Positions 8,189-16,223 of a DNA stretch of 64,000 nucleotides are shown here, piece after piece. Numbering within the stretch: position 1 is the stretch's first letter; each line of letters begins with the position of its first letter. A model generated the notes under the pieces. It saw only the letters and a list, made by a program, of their open reading frames with translations, was not told the DNA's origin and did no database searches. The translations under genes were made by a program, and so were the position numbers. The DNA is from Streptomyces sp. HUAS YS2. GTDB taxonomy: Bacteria; Actinomycetota; Actinomycetes; Streptomycetales; Streptomycetaceae. The stretch spans positions 7,783,001 through 7,847,000 of the forward strand of contig NZ_CP137573.1 of assembly GCF_033343995.1 (NCBI RefSeq), in the 5' to 3' direction.

Positions 8189-9820
8189 TCAGCGTTCGAG
8201 CAGCGCCATCGCGGCGTTGTGGCCGGGGATGCCGCTGACCCCGCCGCCGCGCATCGCCCCCGCCCCGCAAAGCAGGACGTTCCGGTGCGCGGTCTCCACG
8301 CCCCATCGTCCGCTCTCCTCGTCGGCGTAGGGGAACGACAGGTCGCGGTGGAAGATGTGGCCGGACGGCAGTCCCAGGGAGGCCTCGAGGTCCTGCGGGG
8401 TCTTGGCCTCGATGCAGGGGCGGCCGTCGGCGTCGACCGCCAGGACGTCCGCGATCGGCTCGTCCAGGCAGGCGTCCAGCGCGGCCACGGTGGCGCGCAG
8501 CGCCTCCTCACGCGCCCGGTCGGCGTCGCCCGCGAAGAGCCGGGCGGGCATGTGCAGGCCGAACAGCGTGAGGGTGTGGTACCCGCGTTCCACCAGCTCC
8601 GGTCCGAGGATCGACGGGTCGGTGAGCGAGTGGCAGTAGATCTCGGACGGTGCCGTGCTCGGGATCAGGCCCGCCGCGGCCTCGCGGTAGGCGGTTTCCA
8701 GCTGGCCGTACGATTCGGCGATGTGGAAGGTGCCGGCGAAGGCGTCCCGGGGGTCCACGTTCCGGTCGCGCAGCCGCGGCAGCCTGCGCAGCAGCATGTT
8801 CACCTTCAACTGCGCACCCTCGGGGGTCGGTTCGGCCGGGTCCGGCTCCTCGCCGAGCAGACGGGCGAGCGTGGAGGGGGCGACGTTGCCCAGGACCGTG
8901 TCCGCGGCGGCCGTGCCCTCGGTCTCCTCCGAGCGGTACCGCACCTCGGCGCGGGAGCCGTCGGTGTCGATGCCCACGACGTCGTGGCCGAGGACGATCT
9001 CGGCGCCTGCAGCACGCGCCGCGTCCGCGAGCGCGCCCGCGAGGGCGCCCATCCCGCCCACCGGGACGTTCCAGTCCCCGGTGCCGTTACCGATCACGTG
9101 GTACAGGAAGCAGCGGTTCTGCCGCAGCGACTCGTCATGCGCGTGCGTGAAAGTGCCGATCAGCGCGTCGGTCAGGACGACACCCCGCACCAGGTCGTTC
9201 GAGAACCTCGCTTCGATCGTCTCGCCCAGCGGGCGCTCGAACAGCGCCTCCCAGGCTTCCTTGTCGTCGACCAGCCGCTGCAGCTCGCTGCGGCTGGGCA
9301 GCGGACCGGTGAGGGTGGGGAACACCCGTCGGGCCATGCGCCGGGTCATCCCGTAGAACCGCCGCCAGGCCTCGAAGTCGCTGTCGGAGCCGGTGAGTCG
9401 GCGGAAGGACTCGCGGGTCCGCGGCTCGTCGTCCTCGACCAGGAGCCCGGTCGGCCGGCCGTCCACGAGGGTGGGCGTGTACGAGGAGATACGGCGCTGC
9501 CGCGTCCGGAACCGCAGCCCGAGATCATCGACGATCTTGTTCGGCAGCAGGCTGACCAGGTACGAGTAGCGGGACAGCCGGGCGTCCAGACCGCTGAACG
9601 CCTGGGCCGAGACGGCGGCGCCACCGGCGTGGTCCTGGCGTTCCAGGACGAGGACGCTGCGACCCGCGCGCGCCAGGTACGCGGCGGCCACCAGACCGTT
9701 GTGGCCGGCGCCGACGATCACGACGTCGTAGGAGGAGCGGGCGGGGGATGAGGCAGAAGAGGGAGAAACGGAGCGCACGGGGATCTCCAGACTGTGAGGG
9801 ATCACGACAGGGGAGGGCAC
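8189..9820 (-). CDS. FAD-dependent phytoene-desaturase-like oxidoreductase
   Basis: 543 residues. The N-terminal Rossmann FAD motif DVVIVGAGHNGLVAAAYLARAG (cited in part: VGAGHNG) is followed by the RxG ERQDHAGGAAV region. The C-terminal GAGAMRGGGVSGIPGHNAA closing motif is typical of CrtI/PYROXD2-type oxidoreductases. There is no carotenoid cluster nearby, so a carotenoid role is not supported. The start at 9820 gives a 30-residue non-conserved extension before the FAD fold. Convergent with the TerF-like gene. Confidence 0.88.
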   Translation of the reverse strand: MPSPVVIPHSLEIPVRSVSPSSASSPARSSYDVVIVGAGHNGLVAAAYLARAGRSVLVLERQDHAGGAAVSAQAFSGLDARLSRYSYLVSLLPNKIVDDLGLRFRTRQRRISSYTPTLVDGRPTGLLVEDDEPRTRESFRRLTGSDSDFEAWRRFYGMTRRMARRVFPTLTGPLPSRSELQRLVDDKEAWEALFERPLGETIEARFSNDLVRGVVLTDALIGTFTHAHDESLRQNRCFLYHVIGNGTGDWNVPVGGMGALAGALADAARAAGAEIVLGHDVVGIDTDGSRAEVRYRSEETEGTAAADTVLGNVAPSTLARLLGEEPDPAEPTPEGAQLKVNMLLRRLPRLRDRNVDPRDAFAGTFHIAESYGQLETAYREAAAGLIPSTAPSEIYCHSLTDPSILGPELVERGYHTLTLFGLHMPARLFAGDADRAREEALRATVAALDACLDEPIADVLAVDADGRPCIEAKTPQDLEASLGLPSGHIFHRDLSFPYADEESGRWGVETAHRNVLLCGAGAMRGGGVSGIPGHNAAMALLER

Positions 9821-10145
9821 ACTCGCTCCCCGGCAAACGCTTCCCAGGGCGAAAGGGGCAGCCCTGCGGGGAAGGTTTCACCGGGAAACGAGCAGACCTA
9901 CAACCCGGTCTGCCAGTGCGGCTCGGGGATGATCGGGCACAGGACCGCGTACAGACGTACCAGCACCGATCCGGGTGCTGTCGTCGCGTCGCAGGTCCGT
10001 CGCTTGGTCACGGGGATTTCTTAACACGCCGATCACCGCCGTTCAAGGGTGACGGCCCGCCGGACGAACCGACGGGCCGTCGTGACGCGGCACCGATCCG
10101 GTGCATCCCGGGCCGGTTCCGCGCCCCGCGTCAGCGGCACACCGT
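9821..10145. other. Intergenic region, no gene seen
   Basis: 325 bp between the FAD oxidoreductase and the ureide genes. It contains a 7-bp inverted repeat (CAGCACC/GGTGCTG, 9961-9980) and the hairpin at 10051-10081. I could not match a known riboswitch or a convincing small gene. Confidence 0.5.
10051..10081. terminator. Hairpin downstream of uraH operon
   Basis: A 9-bp perfect stem GACGGCCCG/CGGGCCGTC with a 13-nt loop, 65 bp past the stop of the last hydroxyisourate hydrolase gene (minus strand). There is no U-run, as is common for Streptomyces hairpin terminators. Confidence 0.5.
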
Positions 10146-10499
10146 TCAGCTGCCGCGGTACATCGTGCAGTTCCACGGCGTGCAGATCAGCGGCACGTGG
10201 AAGTGCTGCTTCGCGTCAACCACGGTGAAACGTACGGGTACTTGATCGACGAACGGTGGGTCCGGCAGCTTCCTCCGGAGCCCGGCGTAGTACTCGTCGA
10301 CATGGAACAGCAGCTCGTACCGCCCGGCCGTCGCGTTCTCCGGCCTCACGATCGGCTCGTCGGTCCGTCCCTCCTCATTGGTCCGTACCGTCTTGACGAG
10401 CCGGTACGCGCCGTCGTCGAGAATCGAGAAATCGATCCGCATTCCGGCGCCCGGTTTCCCGTTGGCGATGTCCAGGACGTGCGTCGATATTCCAGCCAT
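10146..10499 (-). CDS. uraH: 5-hydroxyisourate hydrolase, cytoplasmic copy
   Basis: A 117-residue transthyretin-like enzyme that hydrolyses 5-hydroxyisourate to OHCU in urate catabolism. Active-site elements are all present: STHVLD near the N-terminus (His), GRTDEPI (Arg), HFHVPL (His) and the diagnostic C-terminal YRGS. The ATG at 10499 is preceded by GGAGGTGAAGAA, a strong ribosome site. The family length (110-120) fits. It is last in the MFS, OHCU decarboxylase, Tat-HIUH, HIUH operon, 22 bp after the exported paralogue. Confidence 0.94.
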   Translation of the reverse strand: MAGISTHVLDIANGKPGAGMRIDFSILDDGAYRLVKTVRTNEEGRTDEPIVRPENATAGRYELLFHVDEYYAGLRRKLPDPPFVDQVPVRFTVVDAKQHFHVPLICTPWNCTMYRGS

Positions 10500-10521
10500 T
10501 TCTTCACCTCCGGGGGTGTGG

Positions 10522-11118
10522 TCAGCTGCCTCGGTAGTAGGAATAGCTCCAGGGATTGAACAGGATCGCCACGTGATAGTGCTGGTCGGCGTCCGCCACC
10601 GTGAACCGGATGGGAACCTCTTCGAGGAACGGAGGCTGCGGAATCCGGGCACCGAGGCTCGCGAAGTACTCCGCCAGGTGCAGCGTGATCTCGTAGCGAC
10701 CCGATTTCAGCGCGTCGCCGGTCAGGAGCGGGTCCTTCGTCCGTCCGCCGGCGAGCGTCTCGAACCTGCCGAGCCGGCGGTAGCCGCCGTTCTCGAAGTA
10801 CGAGAGGTCGCATCGCAGCCCCGCCCCGGTCGCGCCGCGGTAGGTGTCGATCGCGTGGACGGTCAGCCTCGGCTCGACCGCCGGAGCCGTCGGTTTGCCG
10901 GCCGCCGACGCACTTGTCGACGCCCCGCTCGGGCCGATCGGGGGCTCCGCCGCGCTGCTCGGAGCGGCCCAGCCCATCGGCGCGAGGGCCAGGGGGCCGA
11001 GGACCAGGCCCGCTCCCAGGAGTCGTCGACGGCGGAGGGCATCGCCGTGGGGTGTCGGCCGGTCCTCGTGCGGTATCGGCCGGTCGTCGTGAGGCGTCGG
11101 CATGCCGTCGTGGGTCAT
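10522..11118 (-). CDS. uraH: 5-hydroxyisourate hydrolase with Tat-like export signal
   Basis: 198 residues. The C-terminal 115 residues are a complete hydroxyisourate hydrolase with LTVHAIDTYRG (His), GRTKDPLL (Arg), HYHVAI (His) and YRGS. The N-terminus carries four arginines followed by LLGAGLVLGPLALAPMGWAAPSSAA, a Tat-type leader with an AxA-like cleavage region near residue 57, preceded by a short repeated HDDRPIPHEDRP segment. The ATG at 11118 overlaps the OHCU decarboxylase stop as ATGA. An exported copy beside a cytoplasmic one implies hydroxyisourate processing outside the membrane, but export is predicted only from the leader. Confidence 0.9.
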   Translation of the reverse strand: MTHDGMPTPHDDRPIPHEDRPTPHGDALRRRRLLGAGLVLGPLALAPMGWAAPSSAAEPPIGPSGASTSASAAGKPTAPAVEPRLTVHAIDTYRGATGAGLRCDLSYFENGGYRRLGRFETLAGGRTKDPLLTGDALKSGRYEITLHLAEYFASLGARIPQPPFLEEVPIRFTVADADQHYHVAILFNPWSYSYYRGS

Positions 11119-11669
11119 GCCCGGGTCCCGTCGTGGACGAGCGCCCGGAGGCGTCGTCCGGTGATGGCGGTGATCTGTTCGATCGCCTCGGACAGCTCCG
11201 CCTCGGTGTCGAGGGCGGTCCGGCGCCGGAACTCGTCGAGGATCTCCTGCTTGCTGTAGAGGGGAACGCAGATGATGAACGGGAAGCCGTGGCGTTCCCG
11301 GTACGCGTCGTTCAGCCGGGTGATCAGGGCCAGCTCGTCCGGAGCCAGCGCGTCCAGACCGGCGCTGGCCTGTTCGGTCGTGGAGTCCGACGTCATGATC
11401 CCGGACTGCGCCTCCTTGCCGGCCAGCTCGGGGTGGGCGCACAGGAAATCGATCTGCTCGGTCCGCGGCAGTCTCCGGACCACGTCGATCATCGCCCTGT
11501 GCAGGGAAGGGACGCTGTCGAACGGACGGGCCGTGACGGCCCCGGCCGCGACCCACGAGGAGTGCTCGAACACCGGGCCGAGCAGACGGACGAACTCCTC
11601 CCGGTCCAGCGCGTTGACGGCCTGGACATCGAGGCTCGGCGCGTTCGTTGCGGATGTGGACGGGCTCAT
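11115..11669 (-). CDS. uraD: OHCU decarboxylase
   Basis: 184 residues. It decarboxylates 2-oxo-4-hydroxy-4-carboxy-5-ureidoimidazoline to S-allantoin, the step after hydroxyisourate hydrolase. The conserved AHPELA motif (H79) and the STTEQASAGLD segment carry the catalytic His and Glu/Gln of the family; the NDAYRERHGFPFIICV signature follows. ATGA overlaps join it to the MFS gene upstream and the exported hydrolase downstream, so the three are one translationally coupled unit. Confidence 0.94.
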   Translation of the reverse strand: MSPSTSATNAPSLDVQAVNALDREEFVRLLGPVFEHSSWVAAGAVTARPFDSVPSLHRAMIDVVRRLPRTEQIDFLCAHPELAGKEAQSGIMTSDSTTEQASAGLDALAPDELALITRLNDAYRERHGFPFIICVPLYSKQEILDEFRRRTALDTEAELSEAIEQITAITGRRLRALVHDGTRA

Positions 11670-12519
11670 GCCTGGGGCGCCTCGACTTCCTGCTTGGGCG
11701 ATGCCGGGGTGGCGGCCGTCTTCATGCGGGGGATGAACACGAGGATGAGAACGGTCGCGGCGATCTCGAAGGCGGCGACGACGGCCAGACCGGGGGAGAG
11801 GGACCCGGTGGACGTCTTGATCGAGCCGAGCATGTAGGGAGCGCTGAACCCGGCCAGGTTGGCCATGGAGTTGATCAGCGCGATGCCGCCGGCCGCGGCG
11901 GTCCCGGCGAGGAACTGGTTGGGCATCTGCCAGAAGACCGGGATCGCGCTCATGGTGCCGATGATCGCCAGGACCAGCGCGATCAGGGTGAGGATCGGGC
12001 TGAAGTCGATCGTGAGGGCGATGGTCGTGAACGACACCGCGCCGAGTGCGGCGGCGAGCCCGCAGTGCCAGCGGGACTCGCGATGCCGGTCCGAGTGGAT
12101 GCCGTTGTAGATCATCCCGATGCCGCCGAGAAGGTAGGCGAACGCCATGATCCAGCCGATGGTGACGGGACTGTCGAAGCCGACCTCCTTGATGATGGTC
12201 GGCCCGAAGAAGGTCTGTGCCGAGTTCGCCATGATGATGCAGAAGAAGATCGCGATGAACTGCCAGATCCGGCCCTGCTTGAGCGTGGCGAGCATGCTGT
12301 GCTCGCGGGTTCCCAGCGTGGCGTCCTCGCGGGCGATGTCCCGCAGCACGAGCTCCACCTGACGTGGGGTCAGCCACTTCGCGGTCTCCGGCCGGTCGCT
12401 CAGGTAGAACCAGGTCACCACTCCGGCGATCACTGAGGGGATGCCCTCGACGAGGAACACCCACTGCCATCCCTGCAGGTCGCTGACGCCGTCGAGCGAG
12501 GTCATGATCCAGCCGGCCA
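11666..12519 (-). pseudogene. MFS transporter (ACS-like), N-terminus deleted
   Basis: The reading frame encodes about 285 residues that match the C-terminal two thirds of anion:cation-symporter MFS proteins. It begins in frame before the first Met with ..LAGWIMTSLDGV, followed by GWQWVFLVEGIPSV. The first four or so transmembrane segments are missing. Homology-like sequence stops at about 12519, directly against a gene fragment on the other strand. It may still be translated from the ATG at 12505 but cannot form a whole carrier. Its promoter would have lain in the lost segment, so the downstream urate genes may have lost their native promoter. Confidence 0.8.
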
Positions 12520-12525
12520 GTCGTC

Positions 12526-12849
12526 GCGTCCCGGAGCAACGTCCTCGAGTTCGAGATCGAGCGCCTCGTGCTCGACGACCACTGCCTGGTCACCGAGGGG
12601 TACCTGAAGCAGATCCACCCGGGCTCCCTCGCGGCGCGGATCGGCCTGCCGGTGGACGACGAGTCGGCCGACTACCTCGTCGTGAACCGGATGCTGCTGC
12701 TGTGGCCGGTCGACGAGAACGGCCTGATCCAGGGCGAGGACGCGTACAGTTCGGGCCCGGCGAGCATCACGAAGCTGTCGCTCGACGAACTGCCCCGGCA
12801 GTACGTCGACCTCGTCCACGGTTCCCGGGACGCCTCGCCCCGGGCGTGA
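12526..12849 (+). pseudogene. C-terminal fragment of an NTF2/SnoaL-like protein
   Basis: An open frame runs from about 12520 without a plausible start of its own and reads RSNVLEFEIERLVLDDHC, then TEGYLKQIHPGSLAARIGLP and a DELPRQYVDLV tail. I recognise this as the C-terminal part of a nuclear-transport-factor-2-like (SnoaL) family protein. The N-terminal half is absent at the same point where the divergent MFS gene is cut. The GTG at 12568 could give a 93-residue remnant. Confidence 0.55.
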
Positions 12850-12852
12850 CGG

Positions 12853-13125
12853 TCACGGGCTCGGTCGAACCGGTTCGATCGAGGGCCGCGGGGTGTCGTC
12901 GGCGGGCGGCGGAACCGCCCGCCGGCGGCTCAGCACCTGAGACCACGAGCGCCGTACGTCCCTGAAGCACAGGGTCAGCAGGGCGGGGACCGTCAGTCCG
13001 ACGGCGAGTTTCGCCAGGTCCGGGATGCCGTCCCCGTTGACGGCGCGCAGGATGGCGTTCCCGCTCGCCGGAGCCACGGCCCAGAGGAGGCCGATCCACG
13101 CGCCGGCCAGGGCGTAGATCCGCAT
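12853..13125 (-). CDS. Small membrane protein, possibly a truncation remnant
   Basis: 90 residues with two hydrophobic segments (MRIYALAGAWIGLLWAVAP; KLAVGLTVPALLTLCF) and a basic, Pro-rich tail. I do not recognise a family. The start at 13125 lies exactly where a dCTP-deaminase-like gene is broken, so this may be the end of a longer membrane protein fused to unrelated sequence. Confidence 0.45.
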   Translation of the reverse strand: MRIYALAGAWIGLLWAVAPASGNAILRAVNGDGIPDLAKLAVGLTVPALLTLCFRDVRRSWSQVLSRRRAVPPPADDTPRPSIEPVRPSP

Positions 13126-13131
13126 TGATAG

Positions 13132-13481
13132 ATCGGCCCACGCGAACCGGGGTCGACGTACGTATTGGCGACGGTCACTCCGCAGGCGTACAGCTGCCTC
13201 AGGCCGATGATGTTGGCCATGACGTTGTCCGGGAGCCGGATGGACTCCTCGGTGTCGATCCGCGCCGTGTCGCCCGGTTCGAGGATCAGCTCGCCGTTGA
13301 CGGGCGGCAGCGGCGCGTGCGCCGTGAACTCGCCGCGGTAGACCAGCGCTTGGGCGTTGGACGAGGCGTGCAGCTCGTACGAGGCCTACTTCGCGTTCTC
13401 GGCGTCGAAGGGCACGATGAGGCCGTGCTCGGTCGCGTACCGGACGATGTCGTCGTCGGTCAGGATGCCCGCGAGCTGCAT
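13132..13481 (-). pseudogene. dCTP deaminase/dUTPase-like gene, nonsense-mutated and 3'-truncated
   Basis: From an ATG at 13481 the frame reads MQLAGILTDDDIVRYATEHG and continues to NAK, then an in-frame TAG (13386-13388). It resumes with ASYELHASSNAQALVYRG, the LEPGDTARIDTEESIRLP segment and GQLYACGVTVANTYVDPG-like sequence (here GLRQLYACGVTVANTYVDPG). This is the trimeric dCTP deaminase/dUTPase fold. The conserved region ends abruptly at about 13132, before the C-terminal strands. Both lesions make it non-functional. Confidence 0.65.
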
Positions 13482-13595
13482 CCCCTGATCCGCCTCGCCG
13501 CCCGGCGGCCTGGTCCGTCTGTTCGCCCCCATGGTCCCCCGTCCGCCCCCCCACCGTGTGCGCGAGCGACACCAGCAGCAGTACAACTACCGTTC

Positions 13596-15245
13596 CTAGT
13601 CAGTGAGCAGGAGTGAGTCTTGGACCCACGTCCCGGCACTGCGCGCATCCCGAACGGTTCTGGATGTGCTGGTCCCCCGCGTTCCCTGTTGTGTCCCCGC
13701 TCGGCGACGTGCATCGTGTGCACGTTCTGTGACGGGTGGGCGGGTTTCCTCACGCCCTCGAGCCACCGGTTCGGCCTGGACGGTCCGATGCCCACGGCGA
13801 TCACTCTGGTCGTCGTGGGGCGGTGCCGTCCGTCGCCGGATCGGGTGTCCGAGGGCGCGTCGCCCGATCGCGATGCCGGCGGCGTCGTGACGGGACATCT
13901 TGCGTCGTTGGGTGACCAGCGGCTTGCGCCAGTGCTGGTTGCCCCACATCGAGGTGTAGGCCGGGTCTACGGCCACGATCGCCAGGTTCTGCTCGGCGGC
14001 CATGGAGATCAGCCTGGCTTTGACTTTGCCGGTGGGGATGCCGGAGATGAGCTGACGGAACCGCTTCTTGCGGCCGTGCTTCTCGCGGGTCTTCTCGGCG
14101 GTGAAGTCCAGGTCCTCGATCGCGATGGCGGCGACGCCGGCGCGCTTGGCCCAGTGCAGGATCTGGGTCATGGCGTGCCGGATCTGCGCGTCCCGATGGC
14201 CGGTGGTGCCGGACAGGTCGTAGGGGAACCGCTTGGGGTCGCCAACCGGGTTGCCGTGGACGTCGAGGCGGTAGGCGGCGAAGTGGTCGGCGTTCGTATC
14301 GACGCCGATCACGCCCTTGGCACGTGCTGTCTCCAGCGGCATCGTCCGGACGACAGGACGCTGCCACGAGGCGGTGAGGTACCAGCGACCGCGTTCCACG
14401 TCGAGGTGGATGCGGTAGGCGACGGCGCGGTTCTGCTCGATACGGTCGCGCCACTCGGCGCCGCGGTGTGCGAACGCGAGCTGCCCGGCGAGGACGTACC
14501 GGCCGTGCTTGGCGTTCGCCAGGTCCGCGAGCGGGGCGGGCAGCTTGATGCTGACCTCGCCGTCCGGCGTGACGCGGATCGTCTCGTTGCCGAACCTCTT
14601 GCCGGACTCGCCGTCAGCGGCGAGGAACCAGCGCTCGGCCTCCCAACGCTCCCGCCACTCGGCTTGGGTGAGTTGAGCGGCTTCGAGGTTGTGCCGGCTG
14701 TTCAGGAACTTCCGGCCACCGCGCACGACATGCACGACACCGGCCTCACGATCCGCACGAGCGACATCGAGCCGGTACTCCAGGATCGTCAGGCGACGGG
14801 TCTTGTGGAACCACTCGCTCTTGGACCGGTAGCCGCCCGCAGCCCCCTTGCTGCCCTTCTCACCGAGCGGCAACGACAGGCGATGCCTCAGCGTCCGCAC
14901 ACCGGCCTCAAGGCCCTGGATGTGTGCCGACTGGCAGCGACGCGACAGCGCCCACTGATCGTGGGTCGCCTTCGTGATCGACCCGGCCCAGCGCGACGAC
15001 GAGGAGGCCGTCAGGCCCTGCTTGCGGGCAGCCCACTTATCCGCGGAGTGGTCGTTGCCGTCGCGGCAGCGCTCTGCCAGATCACGGGACGCGAGGCGCC
15101 CGAGGTGTTCACCCACACAGCGAAGAACCATCTCGTCCCTGGCGGTGAGGCCCTTGAGCCGGTCGCGTATCGCCACTCCGGAGGGACCAAGGGCGACGAA
15201 CGGCGCGTCGACTACACGCAGTTCCCGCTTCGTGTTCCGCTCCAC
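13596..15245 (-). CDS. TnpB-like RuvC nuclease lacking the zinc finger
   Basis: 549 residues from the GTG at 15245, which has GGAGG nine bases upstream; frame continues to 15332. The RuvC triad is intact: D316 (VIGVDTNADH), E377 (IAIEDLDF) and D454 (SRHDAAGIAIGRR). The CxxC...CxxC zinc ribbon that TnpB proteins carry between the second and third RuvC motifs is absent; that segment reads AIVAVDPAYTSMWGNQHWRK. The first 200 residues are long and Arg/Lys-rich. No tnpA lies nearby and I cannot define transposon ends. Transcription appears to start from a DNA-damage-type promoter at 15279-15301. It may be an IS-derived, domesticated RNA-guided nuclease; a guide RNA from the 3' end is possible but not shown. 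Confidence 0.8.
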   Translation of the reverse strand: MERNTKRELRVVDAPFVALGPSGVAIRDRLKGLTARDEMVLRCVGEHLGRLASRDLAERCRDGNDHSADKWAARKQGLTASSSSRWAGSITKATHDQWALSRRCQSAHIQGLEAGVRTLRHRLSLPLGEKGSKGAAGGYRSKSEWFHKTRRLTILEYRLDVARADREAGVVHVVRGGRKFLNSRHNLEAAQLTQAEWRERWEAERWFLAADGESGKRFGNETIRVTPDGEVSIKLPAPLADLANAKHGRYVLAGQLAFAHRGAEWRDRIEQNRAVAYRIHLDVERGRWYLTASWQRPVVRTMPLETARAKGVIGVDTNADHFAAYRLDVHGNPVGDPKRFPYDLSGTTGHRDAQIRHAMTQILHWAKRAGVAAIAIEDLDFTAEKTREKHGRKKRFRQLISGIPTGKVKARLISMAAEQNLAIVAVDPAYTSMWGNQHWRKPLVTQRRKMSRHDAAGIAIGRRALGHPIRRRTAPPHDDQSDRRGHRTVQAEPVARGREETRPPVTERAHDARRRAGTQQGTRGTSTSRTVRDARSAGTWVQDSLLLTD

Positions 15246-15278
15246 CGCCGCTCGCCTCCCTCCATCGTCACCACCCCG

Positions 15279-15301
15279 AACGTATCGGCCACCACTGACA
15301 A
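15279..15301 (-). promoter_or_regulatory. RecA-NDp/PafBC-type DNA-damage promoter of TnpB-like gene
   Basis: On the minus strand: TTGTCAGTG (15301-15293), 8-nt spacer GTGGCCGA, TACGTT (15284-15279). This is an exact match to TTGTCRGTG-N8-TANNNT, the LexA-independent damage promoter of actinobacteria. Expected transcription start is near 15272, about 27 nt before the GTG start. Confidence 0.8.
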
Positions 15302-15374
15302 CCCGATCCCCGCTCCTGACGCGTGCGCCCACACCAAAACCGAAGACTCACTTATGCGCGCCACTCCTCATCGC

Positions 15375-16127
15375 TCAACCCGCAGCAGATCCTGACCCCA
15401 TGGCTGGCGCCAGGAGGGTCTCGTCCTGGCCGGCGCGGCGGAGGGCGGCGGTGACGAAACCGTTCGCCTTCAGGTCCTCCACCGTCGCGCGCAGGAAGGC
15501 GGCCGTCTGCGCGGAGCGGGTCACGGGGGTGCCGACGGCCTGGCGGATCTGCATGAAGCGTTCGGGGAGGAGACGGACCTCCGGGTGGGCGGCGGCGTAC
15601 GCGGTCATCGGCTGGCGGATGCCCGCGCCCGCCTCCAGGCCCTGCGCGGCGAACGTGTCGACGCCCTCCTCGCCCCGCACGACGGTCGCGTGGTGCAGGG
15701 TGCGGGTGAGGAAGAGGTCGTACGCGGAGCCTGCCTTCACGCCGATGCGGACGCCCGGCGCGTCCACGTCCTGCGGGCTCCGGAGCGCCGAGTCGCGCGG
15801 CACGGCGTACACGCCCTCGATGACGACGTACGGCTCCGTGAACGCCACCTCCGCCTCCCGGGCCGGGTCGACGGCGAGGAAGCAGAGATCGGCGCGGCCG
15901 GTCGCCATCGCCTCGTACGACTTGCGGGCCGCGTCGAAGCAGAGCAGCTCCACCGGTACGCCGAGCCGGGCGCCGATCTCGCGGGCCAGGTCCACGGTGA
16001 TGCCCGCGGGGGCGGCCGGCGTGCCCTGGGCGAGGACCGGGTTGCCGAGGTTGATGGAGGCGCGCAGGGTGCCGGTCGGGGCCAGGTCGGCGGCGACGGC
16101 GCGGGTGGGGGCGGGGGCGTCGGTCAT
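15375..16127 (-). CDS. Solute-binding protein family 3-like, no signal peptide
   Basis: 250 residues with the amino-acid ABC binding-protein (SBP_bac_3) fold: LRASINLGNPVLAQG, GITVDLAREIGARLGVP, RADLCFLAVDPAREAEVAFT and VRIGVKAGSAYDLFLT. No signal peptide or lipobox is visible from the ATG at 16127, and upstream in-frame codons do not add one, so the product is probably cytoplasmic. No permease or ATPase is adjacent. It is divergent from the macro-UDG-ART gene; function unknown. Confidence 0.75.
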   Translation of the reverse strand: MTDAPAPTRAVAADLAPTGTLRASINLGNPVLAQGTPAAPAGITVDLAREIGARLGVPVELLCFDAARKSYEAMATGRADLCFLAVDPAREAEVAFTEPYVVIEGVYAVPRDSALRSPQDVDAPGVRIGVKAGSAYDLFLTRTLHHATVVRGEEGVDTFAAQGLEAGAGIRQPMTAYAAAHPEVRLLPERFMQIRQAVGTPVTRSAQTAAFLRATVEDLKANGFVTAALRRAGQDETLLAPAMGSGSAAG

Positions 16128-16223
16128 GGCTCGGAGTCTAGGTGGCACACCGTTGCACCGCGTGGCGCGGGGCGGCCCGTCGCCCGCATGACGGCAGGTC
16201 ATCGGGCCTCTGTCCGGACGGCG

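Noticed and set aside
9794..10024. Small plus-strand frame containing NPVCQCGSG
   Set aside because: No ribosome site, no family, and poor codon pattern; overlaps the oxidoreductase start on the other strand.
9821..10145. Possible riboswitch (several GC-rich stems upstream of the FAD oxidoreductase)
   Set aside because: I could not match the conserved core of any riboswitch class, and there is no expression platform near the start codon.
13598..13612. AGTCAGTGAGC near the TnpB-like 3' end as a damage promoter
   Set aside because: Lacks the TTGTC start and has no -10 at the required spacing.
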